This document shows, one piece after another, positions 16,770-26,829 of a stretch of DNA of 64,000 nucleotides. A model generated the notes under the pieces. That model was not told where the DNA came from, searched no databases, and saw only the letters and a program-made list of their open reading frames with translations. This DNA comes from Belnapia sp. F-4-1 (GTDB taxonomy: Bacteria > Pseudomonadota > Alphaproteobacteria > Acetobacterales > Acetobacteraceae). Position 1 is the first letter of the stretch; each line of letters starts with the position of its first letter. The DNA lies in contig NZ_KN676113.1 of NCBI RefSeq assembly GCF_000802185.1, positions 1,694,819 to 1,758,818 of the forward strand. The letters are read 5' to 3'. Both the position numbers and the translations under genes were made by a program.

Positions 16770-18551
16770 ATGACCACGCTCGCCCTTCCCCGCCGCGTGC
16801 TGCTGCTGCGCCGCTGGACCCAACTGGCGACGCGAGCCCGCGGCTGGGTTCGCGGCAGCGAAGTCGCGGTCGTCGGCCTCGCCGTGCTGATCGGCATCGG
16901 CGTCGGCCTCGTCGCCTGGGGGATGGGCGCCGCCGCCCATGGCCTGCAACGCCTGCTCTACGGGCTCGAGCCGCATCTCCGCCTTTCCGCCGCCACGCGC
17001 CTGTCCACCTGGCAGCTCCTGCTGGTGCCCTGCCTCGGCGGCCTGGCGCTGGCCGGGCTGAACCGCGTCATCCGCCGCTGGCGCCCCCGCGCGCCCGTCG
17101 ATCCGATCGAGGCCAATGCGCTCCGAGGCGGTCGCCTCTCGCTGACGGATGGCGTGGTGGTCGGCTCGCAGACCGTGCTTTCCAACGGCGTCGGCGCCTC
17201 GGTCGGGCTGGAGGCGGGCTACACGCAGATGGGCGGCGGCCTCGCCTCCCGCCTCGGCCGCGCCTTCTCGCTGCGCCGCGGCGACCTGCGCATCCTGGTC
17301 GGCGCCGGCACCGCGGGCGCCATCGGCGCCGCCTTCAACGCCCCGCTGACCGGCGCCTTCTACGCCTTCGAACTCGTCATCGGCACCTACAGCATCGCCG
17401 CCCTCTTCCCGGTCGTCGCTTGCGCCGTCACCGCCGTCCTCGTCGCCCGCGCCCTCGAGGCCGGCACCTATGTGGTGGAGACGGCGGCGCCGAGCGTCGT
17501 CGATCCCGTCTACTACCCGCTCGCCCTGCTGGTCGGCGCCCTTTCCGGCCTCGGCGGCATCGCGCTGATGCGCGGCGTCGGCCTCACCGAGGGCCTGCTC
17601 ACCCGCTTCATTCCCCCGCCGACGCTGCGGCTGATGGCAGGCGGCCTCGCCGTCGGCGGGCTGGCGCTGATCTCGCCCATTGCCCTCTCCGCCGGCCATG
17701 GCGCGCTGCACATGGCCTTCATGACCGAAGCGCCGGCCTGGCCCGTCCTCGCCCTGCTGGTGGTGAAGGCCATGGCCTCCATCATCTCGCTCGGCAGCGG
17801 CTTCCGCGGCGGGCTGTTCTTCGCCTCGCTGCTGATCGGCGCGCTGGGCGGCAAGCTCATCGCCGCCGTGCTGGCGATGGTTTCGCCGCCCGGCCCGGAC
17901 CCGCTGATCCTCACCATCGTCGGGATGAGCGCCTTCGGCGCCGCCGTCATCGGCGCGCCGCTGGCGATGACCTTCCTGGCGCTGGAAACCACCGGCAGCC
18001 TCGCCGTCACCGGCCCGGTGCTGGCCGCGGTCGCCGTCTCCGGCCTGATCGTGCGGCGGCTTTTCGGCTATTCCTTCGCCACCTGGCGCTTCCACCTGCG
18101 CGGCGAGACGATCCGCAGCGCCCACGACATCGGCTGGGTGAACGACCTCACCGTTGGCAGCCTGATGCGGCGCGAGGTGCAAACGGCGCCGCTGACCATG
18201 GAACTCGCCGCCTTCCGCGGGCGCTTCCCCCTCGGAGCGGTGAGCCGGGCGGTGGTGCTGGGCGAGGGCGGCCGCTACGCGGGTATCGTCTCGGTGCCGG
18301 AGGCCCATGCCGCCTCGCCCGAGGCCAGCCTCGAGAGTCTGCTGCACCTGACCGACCGCGTGCTGCTGCCGAGCATGAACGCCCGCATCGCCATGTCCGC
18401 CTTCGAGGCGGCCGAGGCGGAGGCGATGGCGGTAGTGGACGGGCCCGGCCGCCGCGTCATCGGCCTGCTGACCGAAGCCCACCTCCTCCGCCGCTATGGC
18501 GAAGAGGTGGAGAAGCGACGCCACGAGGAAAGCGGCATCGCCTCCGCCTGA
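16770..18551 (+). CDS. ClC family chloride channel/antiporter
   Basis: A 593-residue ClC protein with the usual ~18-helix membrane domain followed by a short C-terminal CBS-like region (about residues 465-580). The gating-glutamate loop reads GASVGLEAGYTQ, keeping the Glu but departing from the classic GREGP. GSGFRGGLFFASL supplies the second anion-site loop, and the Tyr region is GYSFATW. In the helix that carries the internal proton glutamate of exchangers, the sequence is AFELVIG, with Leu where the second Glu would be, so a channel or altered coupling is possible (inference from a by-eye alignment). ATG 16770 is favoured over a TTG two codons upstream. Confidence 0.93.
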   Translation: MTTLALPRRVLLLRRWTQLATRARGWVRGSEVAVVGLAVLIGIGVGLVAWGMGAAAHGLQRLLYGLEPHLRLSAATRLSTWQLLLVPCLGGLALAGLNRVIRRWRPRAPVDPIEANALRGGRLSLTDGVVVGSQTVLSNGVGASVGLEAGYTQMGGGLASRLGRAFSLRRGDLRILVGAGTAGAIGAAFNAPLTGAFYAFELVIGTYSIAALFPVVACAVTAVLVARALEAGTYVVETAAPSVVDPVYYPLALLVGALSGLGGIALMRGVGLTEGLLTRFIPPPTLRLMAGGLAVGGLALISPIALSAGHGALHMAFMTEAPAWPVLALLVVKAMASIISLGSGFRGGLFFASLLIGALGGKLIAAVLAMVSPPGPDPLILTIVGMSAFGAAVIGAPLAMTFLALETTGSLAVTGPVLAAVAVSGLIVRRLFGYSFATWRFHLRGETIRSAHDIGWVNDLTVGSLMRREVQTAPLTMELAAFRGRFPLGAVSRAVVLGEGGRYAGIVSVPEAHAASPEASLESLLHLTDRVLLPSMNARIAMSAFEAAEAEAMAVVDGPGRRVIGLLTEAHLLRRYGEEVEKRRHEESGIASA

Positions 18552-18833
18552 CTACTCCTGGGCGAGCCCCGCCGTGCTGTCCTTCTTGCCGAGCCCGGTC
18601 GCGCGGTCTTCCTCCTGCCCGGCGCCCTCGGGGCCGTTGTCGTCCGGCACCCCGCCCTTGACGCCGATGTTCACCGGCCCGCCCGGCGCCTTCGCATCGG
18701 TGCGGTTGTTGTTCTCGCCCGGCGAGGGCTTGTACTGATGGGTCTTGTCCCGCTGCGGCGCCTGCGGGCCATGGCTGCTGGTCAGGTTCTCTTGCGGCTC
18801 GATATTGCTGCGGCGATCGGGTTCCGGCGGCAT
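18552..18833 (-). CDS. hydrophilic hypothetical protein, 93 aa
   Basis: A strongly polar, probably disordered protein (MPPEPDRRSNIEPQENLTSS start; QYKPSPGENNNRTDAKAPGG middle; STAGLAQE end). There are no hydrophobic segments or cysteines. A long purine-rich AGGAAGAAGAGAG precedes ATG 18833. Its stop directly abuts the stop of the clC gene on the other strand. Family unknown; the composition recalls small stress-related hydrophilins, but that is only an impression. Confidence 0.65.
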   Translation of the reverse strand: MPPEPDRRSNIEPQENLTSSHGPQAPQRDKTHQYKPSPGENNNRTDAKAPGGPVNIGVKGGVPDDNGPEGAGQEEDRATGLGKKDSTAGLAQE

Positions 18834-18889
18834 GGGCGTCTCTCTTCTTCCTGGGTTCGGAAGAGCCAACGCAGCAGCCGCCCGCGGGA

Positions 18890-21706
18890 TCATGCGGGGT
18901 CGGCGGCCGCCCGCGGGTTGACGGCGACCATGCCGCCGCCCTCGCTCCCCGGCGGCGTCAGCGCCGCCTCCACCGCCCGGCGCAACGGGGCGAGCTTCCG
19001 CTCGTTCTCCACCTTCAGGCCGAAGACATCCTTCACGTAGAAGACATCGACCGCCCGCACGCCATAGGTCGTGATATGGGCCGAGGCGATCTGCAGCCCC
19101 TGGTCGCTGATCGCCGCCGTCACGTCATGCAGCAGGCCCGGCCGGTCGCGCCCGTTCACCTCGATGACGGTGTGGGTGTTGCTCGCATGGTTGTCGAAGA
19201 CCACCCGCGGCGGCACGGTGACGGCCCGCAGCCGCGCCGGCTCCCGCCGGACCTTGCGGATCTCGTCGCGCAGCCTGAGCCGCCCCGACAGCGCCTGCTC
19301 GATCAGCACGGAAAGCCGCGCGAGGCGGTGCGGCGCATCGAACGCCCCGCCCATCGCGTCCTGTACCCAGAAGGTGTCGAGCGCCATGCCGTTGGTCAGC
19401 GTGTGGATGCGCGCATCGACGATGCTGGCGCCGGCGACGGCCAGCGCACCCGCGATGCGGCTGAACAGCCCCGGATGGTCGGCCGCATAGACCGTGACCT
19501 CCGTCACGGCGCGGGCCTCCATCACCCGCGTCCGCACGGTGAGCGGCGCCTGCACCGCCTCCGCCTCGCGGATCAGCGCGGCATGGCGGGCATGGGTTTC
19601 GGCGTCGAAGGAAAGCCAGTAGCCGGGATAGCCGAGCGACAGGAATCGCTCCCGCTCCGCCGCCGGCCAGGCTTCCAGCATGGCACCCGCCGCATCCCGC
19701 GCGCGGGCTACGCGCACGTCGCGCTCCGGCACGGAGAGGCCGCCGGCCAGCACCTCCGCGACGCGCCAGTAGACCTCGCGCAGCAGCGTCGCCTTCCAGC
19801 CGTTCCAGACCTTGGGCCCGACCGCGCGCATGTCGCAGACCGTCAGCACCAGCAGCAGGCGCAGCCGCTCCGGCGACTGCACGAGATCGGCAATGTCGAG
19901 GATGGTCTTCGGGTCCTCGATGTCGCGCTTGAAGGCGGTCTGGCTGACCAGCAGGTGGTGCAGCACGAGCCAGGAGACCGTCTCCGTCTCCTCCGGCGTC
20001 AGGCCGAGCTTCGGGCAGATCTCCGTGGCGATCCGCGCACCTAGCTCGGAATGGTCGCCGCCGCGACCCTTGGCGATGTCGTGCAGCATGCAGGCGGCAT
20101 ACAGCGCGCGCCGCGATTGCAGCTGCCCGATCAGCTCCGAGGCGACGGGCGCCACCTCCGCCAGCTCGCCGCGCTCGATCTGCTGCAGCACGCCGATCGC
20201 CTCGATCGTGTGCTCGTCGACGGTGAAGACGTGGTAGGTGTCGAACTGCATCAGCCCGACGATGCGGGCCCAGTCGGGGATGAAGCGCGAGAGGAACCCC
20301 GTCTCGTTCATCAGCCGCAGCCAGAGCGCGGCATCGCGGCCGGTGAGGATGTCGAGGAAGAGGGTATTCGCCTCCGCCTGGCCGCGCAGCACGGCGGCGT
20401 GGTGCGCGTTGCGGATCAATGCGCGGATGGCGAGCGGATGGATCTCCAGCTTCCGGTCGCGTGCCGCCTTGACGATGCGGAGCATCAGCACCGGCTCGCG
20501 CGAGAAGTCGCGGTTGGGCGGCGCCGCCACCAGCTTGCCGTCGGCCAGCGCGAGGCCGGCCTCGGCCAGCGACGCATCGCCCTGGCGGCGGAGGGCAGGG
20601 GCCCCGAGCACTGCGCGCTCGATCGCCGGCTCCAGCACCCGCGTCAGCCGCAGCACGTCCCTGACCGTCAGGAACAGGTGCTTCATGAAGCGCTCGACGC
20701 CGTTCTGCCGGCCGCGCGGCGTGTAGCCCATGCGCGCGCCGACCACCGGCTGGAAGTCGAAGGTCAGCCGCTCCTCCGCCCGCCCGGCGACGTAGTGGAG
20801 GTGGAAGCGGACGGTCCAGAGGAAATTCCAAGCCCGGCGGATGGCGCGCGCCTCGTGCTCGGTGATGAGGCCGCCGCCCGGGCTGTTCTCGCCGACCAGC
20901 TCCGGCATGCGCTGGGTGCCGAAGGCATAGCGGGCCAGCCAGTACAGGGTTTGCAGGTCCCGCAACCCGCCGCGCCCTTCCTTGACGTGCGGCTCGACCA
21001 GGAAGGGGCTGTCGCCGTAGCGGGCATGGCGCCCGGCCCGCTCCTGCCGCTTGGCGGCGAGGAAGGGGCTGAGGCCGCGCTCCTTCCGCGCGGCGTCGAA
21101 GACGATGCCGAAGCGCTCGAAGACCGGCCGCTCGCCGACGAGGAAGCGGGCATCAACGAGGGCGGTGAGCACGGTCGCGTCGCGCCCCGCCTCCTCCATG
21201 CAGTCGCGGATGCTGCGCGTCGCATGGCCGACCTTCAGCCCGAGATCCCAGAGCAAGTAGAGGATGAACTCCACCACCCGCTGCGCCCGGGACCCCGCCT
21301 GCACATCGGTGAGGAAGAGCAGGTCGATGTCGGAGAAGGGCGCCAGCACGCCGCGCCCGTAGCCGCCAGTGGCGACGAGGGCGAAGGGCGGCTCCGCCTC
21401 CTCCGCCGCGTTGCGCGACGGAACCATGGCGAGCGCATAGGCGTGGATGGCGCTCATCAGCCCGTCGACGAGGGCGGCCAGCCAGCGCGCGGCGGGCAGG
21501 CCGTCGAGCTCATGGCTTTCGAAGGCGTTCTGTACCCGGCCCTGGATGCGGCCGAGATGGCTGCGCAACAGGTCGAGGGCCTGCTCGCGCCGCAGGGGCC
21601 CCGACACCAGCTCGGCGATCAGGTCCGGAAGAACCCCGGGCGCATCGGCCTGGGTAGAGGGCCGGGGGGAGGGCCCCCGGGCCGGGAAAGTCGCCGCTTC
21701 GGTCAT
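18890..21706 (-). CDS. glnD: [protein-PII] uridylyltransferase/uridylyl-removing enzyme
   Basis: The 938-residue nitrogen sensor that uridylylates PII when nitrogen is short and reverses this when glutamine is high. Domains in order: nucleotidyltransferase with GGYGRGVLAPFSDIDLLFL (Gly114, Asp126, Asp128), the GlnD linker, an HD domain (MLHDIAKGRGGDHSELGA) for deuridylylation, and two C-terminal ACT domains (VTVYAADHPGLFSRIAGAL and IEVNGRDRPGLLHDVT) that bind glutamine. It lies 20 bases downstream of mutS on the same strand. All catalytic motifs are intact. Confidence 0.98.
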   Translation of the reverse strand: MTEAATFPARGPSPRPSTQADAPGVLPDLIAELVSGPLRREQALDLLRSHLGRIQGRVQNAFESHELDGLPAARWLAALVDGLMSAIHAYALAMVPSRNAAEEAEPPFALVATGGYGRGVLAPFSDIDLLFLTDVQAGSRAQRVVEFILYLLWDLGLKVGHATRSIRDCMEEAGRDATVLTALVDARFLVGERPVFERFGIVFDAARKERGLSPFLAAKRQERAGRHARYGDSPFLVEPHVKEGRGGLRDLQTLYWLARYAFGTQRMPELVGENSPGGGLITEHEARAIRRAWNFLWTVRFHLHYVAGRAEERLTFDFQPVVGARMGYTPRGRQNGVERFMKHLFLTVRDVLRLTRVLEPAIERAVLGAPALRRQGDASLAEAGLALADGKLVAAPPNRDFSREPVLMLRIVKAARDRKLEIHPLAIRALIRNAHHAAVLRGQAEANTLFLDILTGRDAALWLRLMNETGFLSRFIPDWARIVGLMQFDTYHVFTVDEHTIEAIGVLQQIERGELAEVAPVASELIGQLQSRRALYAACMLHDIAKGRGGDHSELGARIATEICPKLGLTPEETETVSWLVLHHLLVSQTAFKRDIEDPKTILDIADLVQSPERLRLLLVLTVCDMRAVGPKVWNGWKATLLREVYWRVAEVLAGGLSVPERDVRVARARDAAGAMLEAWPAAERERFLSLGYPGYWLSFDAETHARHAALIREAEAVQAPLTVRTRVMEARAVTEVTVYAADHPGLFSRIAGALAVAGASIVDARIHTLTNGMALDTFWVQDAMGGAFDAPHRLARLSVLIEQALSGRLRLRDEIRKVRREPARLRAVTVPPRVVFDNHASNTHTVIEVNGRDRPGLLHDVTAAISDQGLQIASAHITTYGVRAVDVFYVKDVFGLKVENERKLAPLRRAVEAALTPPGSEGGGMVAVNPRAAADPA

Positions 21707-21726
21707 TCCCCTCAGCCTAACGCGAC

Positions 21727-24369
21727 TTACGCGCGGTTGACAGCGCCATCCATGAGGCTTCTGAGATGATAAACCATCTCCTGCGCCTCGCGCGGCGAGA
21801 GGCTGTCCAGGTCGAGGGCGGCGAGCGCCGCCAGCACCGGATGGTCCGGTGCAGGGCCGGCGGGGCGGGCGAAGAGCGGCATCTCCTCGGCCAGCGGATC
21901 GAGGCCGCGCGCGCGCTCCTCCAGCGAGGCCAGCACCTGGCCGGCGCGGGCGAGCACGGCGCGCGGCACGCCGGCGAGCTTCGCCACGTGCAGGCCCCAG
22001 CTTCGCTCCGCCGTGCCGGGTGCGACGCTATGCAGGAAGACAACCTCGCCCCGCCATTCGCGCACGCGCATCGTCGCCAGTTGCAACTCCGGCAGCTTGC
22101 CGGCCAGCGCCGTCAGCTCGTGGAAGTGGGTGGCGAAGATGGTGCGGCAGCGGGTGCGGTCGTGCAGCGCCTCCAGCACCGCCCAGGCGATGGCGAGCCC
22201 GTCCCAGGTCGCCGTGCCGCGCCCGACCTCGTCGAGCACGACGAGGGAGCGCGGCCCGGCGAGGTTCAGGATCACCGCCGTCTCCGCCATTTCCACCATG
22301 AAGGTGGAGCGCCCGCCGGCCAGGTCGTCCGAGGCGCCGACGCGGGAGAAGAGCCGGTCCGTCAGCCCGATCCGCGCGCTCTCGGCCGGGATGAAGAGCC
22401 CGGCCTGGGCGAGCACGACGAAGAGTGCGTTCTGCCTGAGGAAGGTGGACTTGCCCGCCATGTTCGGCCCGGTCAGCAGGCAGATGCGGCCGCCGGCCGA
22501 TAGGTCGCAGTCATTGGGGACGAAGGCGCCGCTGCGGCTGCGCGCCAGCGCCGCGGCGACGACGGGGTGCCGCCCGCCGGCGATGGCGAAGTCCGGCCGC
22601 TCGGTGACCTCCGGCCGGCACCAGCCGCCATCGGCGGCGAGTTCGGCGCTGGCGGCCTGGATGTCGATCTCGGCCAGCGCCTCGGCGGCGCGGGTGAGGC
22701 CGGCGGCGGATTTGAGGCACAAGGCGCGGAGATGACGGGTGATGAGCCGCTCGCGCCGCGAAGCCTCGTCCGCCGCTTCCGACAGGCGACGGTCGAGCCC
22801 GGCCAGCGCCGCGCAGGTGAAGCGCACGCCATTCGCCATGGTCTGCCGATGGATCGGCGCGAAGTCGCCGCTGGCCTTGGGCGGCGGGTCGCGCAGCAGC
22901 TTCTCCCCGGCGGCGGCGGGCAACTCGGCGAGGTAGCCGAATTGCTGGTGGTGGCGGATCTTCAGCGCGGCGACGCCCCAGGCCTGGCAGAGGTCGAGCT
23001 GCAGGGCGGCGATGGCGCCGCGCGCATCGTCGCGCAGCCGGCGCAGCGCATCGAGCTGCCCGTCATAGCCGGGAGCGACGATGCCGGCATCGTCGAGCCG
23101 CGCCGGCAGGCTCTCGGCGAGCGCCCGGGCGAGTTCCGGCGCCGGGTCGGGTTCAGGCCGCAGCGCGGCGGCGGAGCGGGCGAGCAGGGCAGGGACCTCG
23201 GCGCCCGCCAGCGCCTCGGCGATGGTGGTGGCGCGCGTCAGGCCATCGCGGATCGCCGCCAGGTCGCGCGGGGCGAAGCGGTCGAGGGAGAGGCGGGCCA
23301 GCGCGCGGGCCATGTCCGGGGCGCCCTTCAGCGCCGTGCGGATGGCGCCGCGCAGCGCGGGCGCGGCGAGCAGGGCGGCGACGGCGTCGTGCCGCGCGCG
23401 GATCGGCCCGGCCTCGGCCAGCGGGCAGGCGAGGCGCGCGGCGAGCAGCCGGCTGCCGGCCGCCGTCACGCAGCGGTCGACGGCGCCGAGCAGGCAATCC
23501 CGCGCGCTGCCGCGCTCGGAACGGAGGATCTCGAGGCTGCGGCGCGTGGCCGCATCCATCTGCAGCGCGCCCTGGTTGCCGCGCGGCACGGGGCGGGAGA
23601 GATGCGCCAGCGCCTCGCTGTTTGCGCCCTTCTGCGTCGCCTTCAGGTAGTCGAGCGCCATGGCGGCGGCGGCGATCTCGGCTGGGTGGTACTCGCCGAA
23701 CCCGTCCAGCGTGCCGACCCCATAGGCCTCGGCGACGCGGCGGGCGGCGTCGCGCGGCACCGGCGTCTCCACCGCGCCGGGGAGGGCGAGGGCGGCCGGG
23801 GCCAGGACCTCGGAGGGCTCCAGCCGGGCCAGCAGGGCGTGCAGGTCGGCCGGCGCCAGCGTCTCGGTCTCGAAGGCGCCGGTTGAGAGGTCGAGCCAGG
23901 CGGCGCCGAGCTTCTCTTCGCCTGGGGCGAGGGCAAGCAGCCAGGCGGGGCGGGCGGCCTCCAGCAGCGTCTCCTCGGTCACCGTGCCGGGGGTGACGAG
24001 TCGCACCACCTCGCGCCGCACCGCCGGAGCCTTGCGGCGCTTGGCCTCCTCCGGGGTTTCCATCTGCTCGCAGATGGCGACGCGGAAGCCGCGGCGGATC
24101 AGCCGGGCCAGGTAGCTCTCATGGCTATGGGCGGGCACGCCGCACATCGGGATCTTCTGGCCCTGGTGCTCGCCGCGATAGGTCAGTGCGATGTCGAGTG
24201 CTTCCGACGCCGCTTCGGCATCGGCGAAGAACAGCTCGAAGAAGTCGCCCATGCGGAAGAAGAGCAGGGCATCCGGGTGGTCCGCCTTGGCGGCGAACCA
24301 TTGCGCCATGGCAGGCGAGGCGCCCTCGGCGGTCGGCGGGCGGGGGGATGGGTCCGGCAGGCTGTCCAT
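21727..24369 (-). CDS. mutS: DNA mismatch repair protein MutS
   Basis: An 880-residue mismatch-recognition ATPase. The N-terminal mismatch-binding domain contains the Phe-x-Glu loop in LFFRMGDFFELFF, followed by connector, lever and clamp regions. The ATPase has Walker A GPNMAGKST (near residue 632), Walker B SLVVLDEVGRGT and the ATFHFHEL-type switch ATHFHELTAL. Length is standard. It forms the first gene of a mutS-glnD pair, an arrangement common in Alphaproteobacteria. maeB diverges from it across 138 bp. Confidence 0.99.
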   Translation of the reverse strand: MDSLPDPSPRPPTAEGASPAMAQWFAAKADHPDALLFFRMGDFFELFFADAEAASEALDIALTYRGEHQGQKIPMCGVPAHSHESYLARLIRRGFRVAICEQMETPEEAKRRKAPAVRREVVRLVTPGTVTEETLLEAARPAWLLALAPGEEKLGAAWLDLSTGAFETETLAPADLHALLARLEPSEVLAPAALALPGAVETPVPRDAARRVAEAYGVGTLDGFGEYHPAEIAAAAMALDYLKATQKGANSEALAHLSRPVPRGNQGALQMDAATRRSLEILRSERGSARDCLLGAVDRCVTAAGSRLLAARLACPLAEAGPIRARHDAVAALLAAPALRGAIRTALKGAPDMARALARLSLDRFAPRDLAAIRDGLTRATTIAEALAGAEVPALLARSAAALRPEPDPAPELARALAESLPARLDDAGIVAPGYDGQLDALRRLRDDARGAIAALQLDLCQAWGVAALKIRHHQQFGYLAELPAAAGEKLLRDPPPKASGDFAPIHRQTMANGVRFTCAALAGLDRRLSEAADEASRRERLITRHLRALCLKSAAGLTRAAEALAEIDIQAASAELAADGGWCRPEVTERPDFAIAGGRHPVVAAALARSRSGAFVPNDCDLSAGGRICLLTGPNMAGKSTFLRQNALFVVLAQAGLFIPAESARIGLTDRLFSRVGASDDLAGGRSTFMVEMAETAVILNLAGPRSLVVLDEVGRGTATWDGLAIAWAVLEALHDRTRCRTIFATHFHELTALAGKLPELQLATMRVREWRGEVVFLHSVAPGTAERSWGLHVAKLAGVPRAVLARAGQVLASLEERARGLDPLAEEMPLFARPAGPAPDHPVLAALAALDLDSLSPREAQEMVYHLRSLMDGAVNRA

Positions 24370-24507
24370 CCCCCCTGTCTAGACCGGCGCCGGCCTCTTC
24401 GCAGCCGCAAACCCGCGGACTTCACGAAGCCGGCCGTGGCTGCAAGACTGGATCCTCACAGGGGGCAGGCGGATGCGCCGCCGCAACGGGTTCAAGGGAG
24501 AACGGCC

Positions 24508-26829
24508 ATGGATGATGGGCACAAGGGCAGCCTGCCTCCCATTTCGCTGGCGGATGTGCGCACCGCGCGGGTGACGCCGGAGGAGGCGCTGGCGCTGCAT
24601 GCCGAGGGGCGGCCTGGCAAGCTGGAGATTCGCCTGACCAAGCCGCTGATCACGGCGCGCGACCTCAGCCTGGCCTACAGCCCGGGCGTGGCGGAGCCTT
24701 GCCTGCACATCCACCGTGACCCGGCGCTGGCTTATGACTACACCTCGAAGGGCAATTTCGTCGCCGTCGTCTCCAACGGCACGGCCGTGCTCGGCCTCGG
24801 CAATCTCGGCGCGCTGGCCTCGAAGCCGGTGATGGAGGGCAAGGTCGCGCTCTTCAAGCGCTTCGCCGATGTGGACGGCATCGACCTCTGCGTCGACACC
24901 GAGGATGTGGATGCCTTCGTCGATGCCGTGAAGCATCTCGGCCCCTCCTTCGGCGGGATCAACCTCGAGGACATCAAGGCGCCCGAGTGCTTCGTCATCG
25001 AGCAGCGGCTGCGCGAGGTGATGGACATCCCCGTCTTCCACGACGACCAGCACGGCACCGCCATCGTCGCCGCCGCCGGCCTGCTGAATGCCGTCCACCT
25101 GACGGGGCGGGAGCTGCGCGACATCACCATCGTCATCAACGGCGCCGGCGCGGCGGCGATCGCCTGCGCCGAGCTGATGAAGGCGATGGGCGTCACGCCG
25201 CGCAACGTCATCCTCTGCGACACCAAGGGCGTGGTCTATCGCGGCCGCACCGAGGGGATGAACCAGTGGAAGTCGGCCCATGCGGTCGAGACCCAGGCGC
25301 GGACGCTGGCCCAGGCGATGGACGGCGCCGACTGCTTCTTTGGCCTGTCGGTCAAGGGCGCGGTGACGCCCGAGATGCTGCGCAGCATGGCGGACAAGCC
25401 GATCGTCTTCGCCATGGCGAACCCCGACCCGGAGATCACGCCGGAGGAGGCGAAGGCGGTGCGGCCGGACTGCATCATCGCCACGGGCCGCAGCGACTAC
25501 CCGAACCAGGTGAACAACGTCCTCGGCTTCCCCTTCATCTTCCGCGGCGCGCTGGATGTGCGGGCGAGCACCATCAACGACGCGATGAAGGTCGCGGCCG
25601 CGCGGGCGCTGGCGATGCTGGCGCGGGAGGACGTGCCGGAGGAGGTGAACACCGCAGGCGGCGGCCCCGGCAAGTCGCTGCGCTTCGGGGCGGACTACAT
25701 CATCCCCAATGCCTTCGACCCGCGGCTGATCTCGCGCGTGCCGGTCGCCGTCGCCCGCGCGGCGATGGAGAGCGGCGTGGCGCGGAAGCCGATCACCGAC
25801 CTCACGCGCTATGCCCGCGCGCTGGCCGGGCGGCTCGATGCGACGGCGAATGCGATGGAGCTCATCACCGAGCAGGTGCGCGCCAATCCGCGCACCGTCG
25901 TCTTCGCCGAGGGCGAGGAGGAGAAGGTGGTGCGCGCCGCGCTCGCCTTCCACAATGCCGGCTACGGCACGCCGGTGCTGGTGGGGCGGGAGGACCGCAT
26001 CGCCAATGTGCTGCGGACGCTCGGCGTGCAGCTGCCGCCGGGCATCACCATCCGCAACGCGCGGAACTCCGACAGCAACCGGCGCTACGCCGAGTTCCTC
26101 TATGCGCGGCGGCAGCGCGAGGGCTTCCTGTTCCGTGACTGTCAGCGCCTCGTCAACCAGGACCGCAACGTCTTCGCCGGCTGCATGCTGGCGCTGGGGG
26201 ATGCGGATGCGGTGGTGACCGGCGTGACGCGCAGCTATGCGGTGGCGCTGGAGGGCATCTCGGCCGCCATCGACCCGGCGCCGGGGGAAGTGACCTTCGG
26301 CCTGACGCTGATGCTGGCGCGCGTCTCGGGCACGGTCTTCGTCGCCGACACCGCGATCAACGAGCGGCCGGATGCGGCGACGCTGGCCGAGATCGCGGTG
26401 CAGTCGGCGGCCGCCGCGCGGCGGCTCGGGCATGAGCCGCGCGTCGCCTTCCTTTCCTTCTCGACCTTCGGCGACCCCAAGGGCCATATCCCGGGGAGCC
26501 TCCGCGAGGCGGTGCGGCTGCTCGACGAGCGGAAGGTCGACTTCGAGTATGACGGCGAGATGGCCGCCGACGTGGCGTTGGACCCGGTGCTGCGGGCGCA
26601 TCTCTATCCCTTCTGCCGCCTGACGGGGCCGGCCAATGTGCTGGTGATGCCGGGGCTGCACGCCGCGCACATCCTCACCAAGGCCGTTCCCCGCCTGACC
26701 AGCGCCACGACCATCGGCCCCCTGCTGATGGGCATGTCGCGCCCGGTGCAGATCGTGCCGATGGATGCGAGCGTGACCCAGCTGCTCGACATGGCCTGCC
26801 TCGCCGCCCATGCCGCGATCGGCCGGTGA
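24508..26829 (+). CDS. maeB: NADP-dependent malic enzyme (MaeB type, fused to a phosphotransacetylase-like domain)
   Basis: A 773-residue enzyme converting malate to pyruvate plus CO2. The N-terminal malic domain has LAYSPGVAEPC, NGTAVLGLGNLGALASKPVMEGK and GINLEDIKAPECF. The Rossmann domain follows with VINGAGAAAIACAELM and FAMANPDPEI. Residues from about 430 form a phosphotransacetylase-like domain (RTVVFAEGEEEKVVRAAL; YDGEMAADVALDP) that is thought to be regulatory in MaeB. ATG 24508 follows AAGGGAG. The frame is open upstream, but that part overlaps mutS and is not MaeB-like. Confidence 0.97.
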   Translation: MDDGHKGSLPPISLADVRTARVTPEEALALHAEGRPGKLEIRLTKPLITARDLSLAYSPGVAEPCLHIHRDPALAYDYTSKGNFVAVVSNGTAVLGLGNLGALASKPVMEGKVALFKRFADVDGIDLCVDTEDVDAFVDAVKHLGPSFGGINLEDIKAPECFVIEQRLREVMDIPVFHDDQHGTAIVAAAGLLNAVHLTGRELRDITIVINGAGAAAIACAELMKAMGVTPRNVILCDTKGVVYRGRTEGMNQWKSAHAVETQARTLAQAMDGADCFFGLSVKGAVTPEMLRSMADKPIVFAMANPDPEITPEEAKAVRPDCIIATGRSDYPNQVNNVLGFPFIFRGALDVRASTINDAMKVAAARALAMLAREDVPEEVNTAGGGPGKSLRFGADYIIPNAFDPRLISRVPVAVARAAMESGVARKPITDLTRYARALAGRLDATANAMELITEQVRANPRTVVFAEGEEEKVVRAALAFHNAGYGTPVLVGREDRIANVLRTLGVQLPPGITIRNARNSDSNRRYAEFLYARRQREGFLFRDCQRLVNQDRNVFAGCMLALGDADAVVTGVTRSYAVALEGISAAIDPAPGEVTFGLTLMLARVSGTVFVADTAINERPDAATLAEIAVQSAAAARRLGHEPRVAFLSFSTFGDPKGHIPGSLREAVRLLDERKVDFEYDGEMAADVALDPVLRAHLYPFCRLTGPANVLVMPGLHAAHILTKAVPRLTSATTIGPLLMGMSRPVQIVPMDASVTQLLDMACLAAHAAIGR

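Noticed and set aside
24379-26811. 810-codon open frame antisense to maeB
   Set aside because: It is the mirror frame of a G/C-third-position gene; the peptide is His/Arg/Gly-rich without any domain, while maeB on the other strand is complete.
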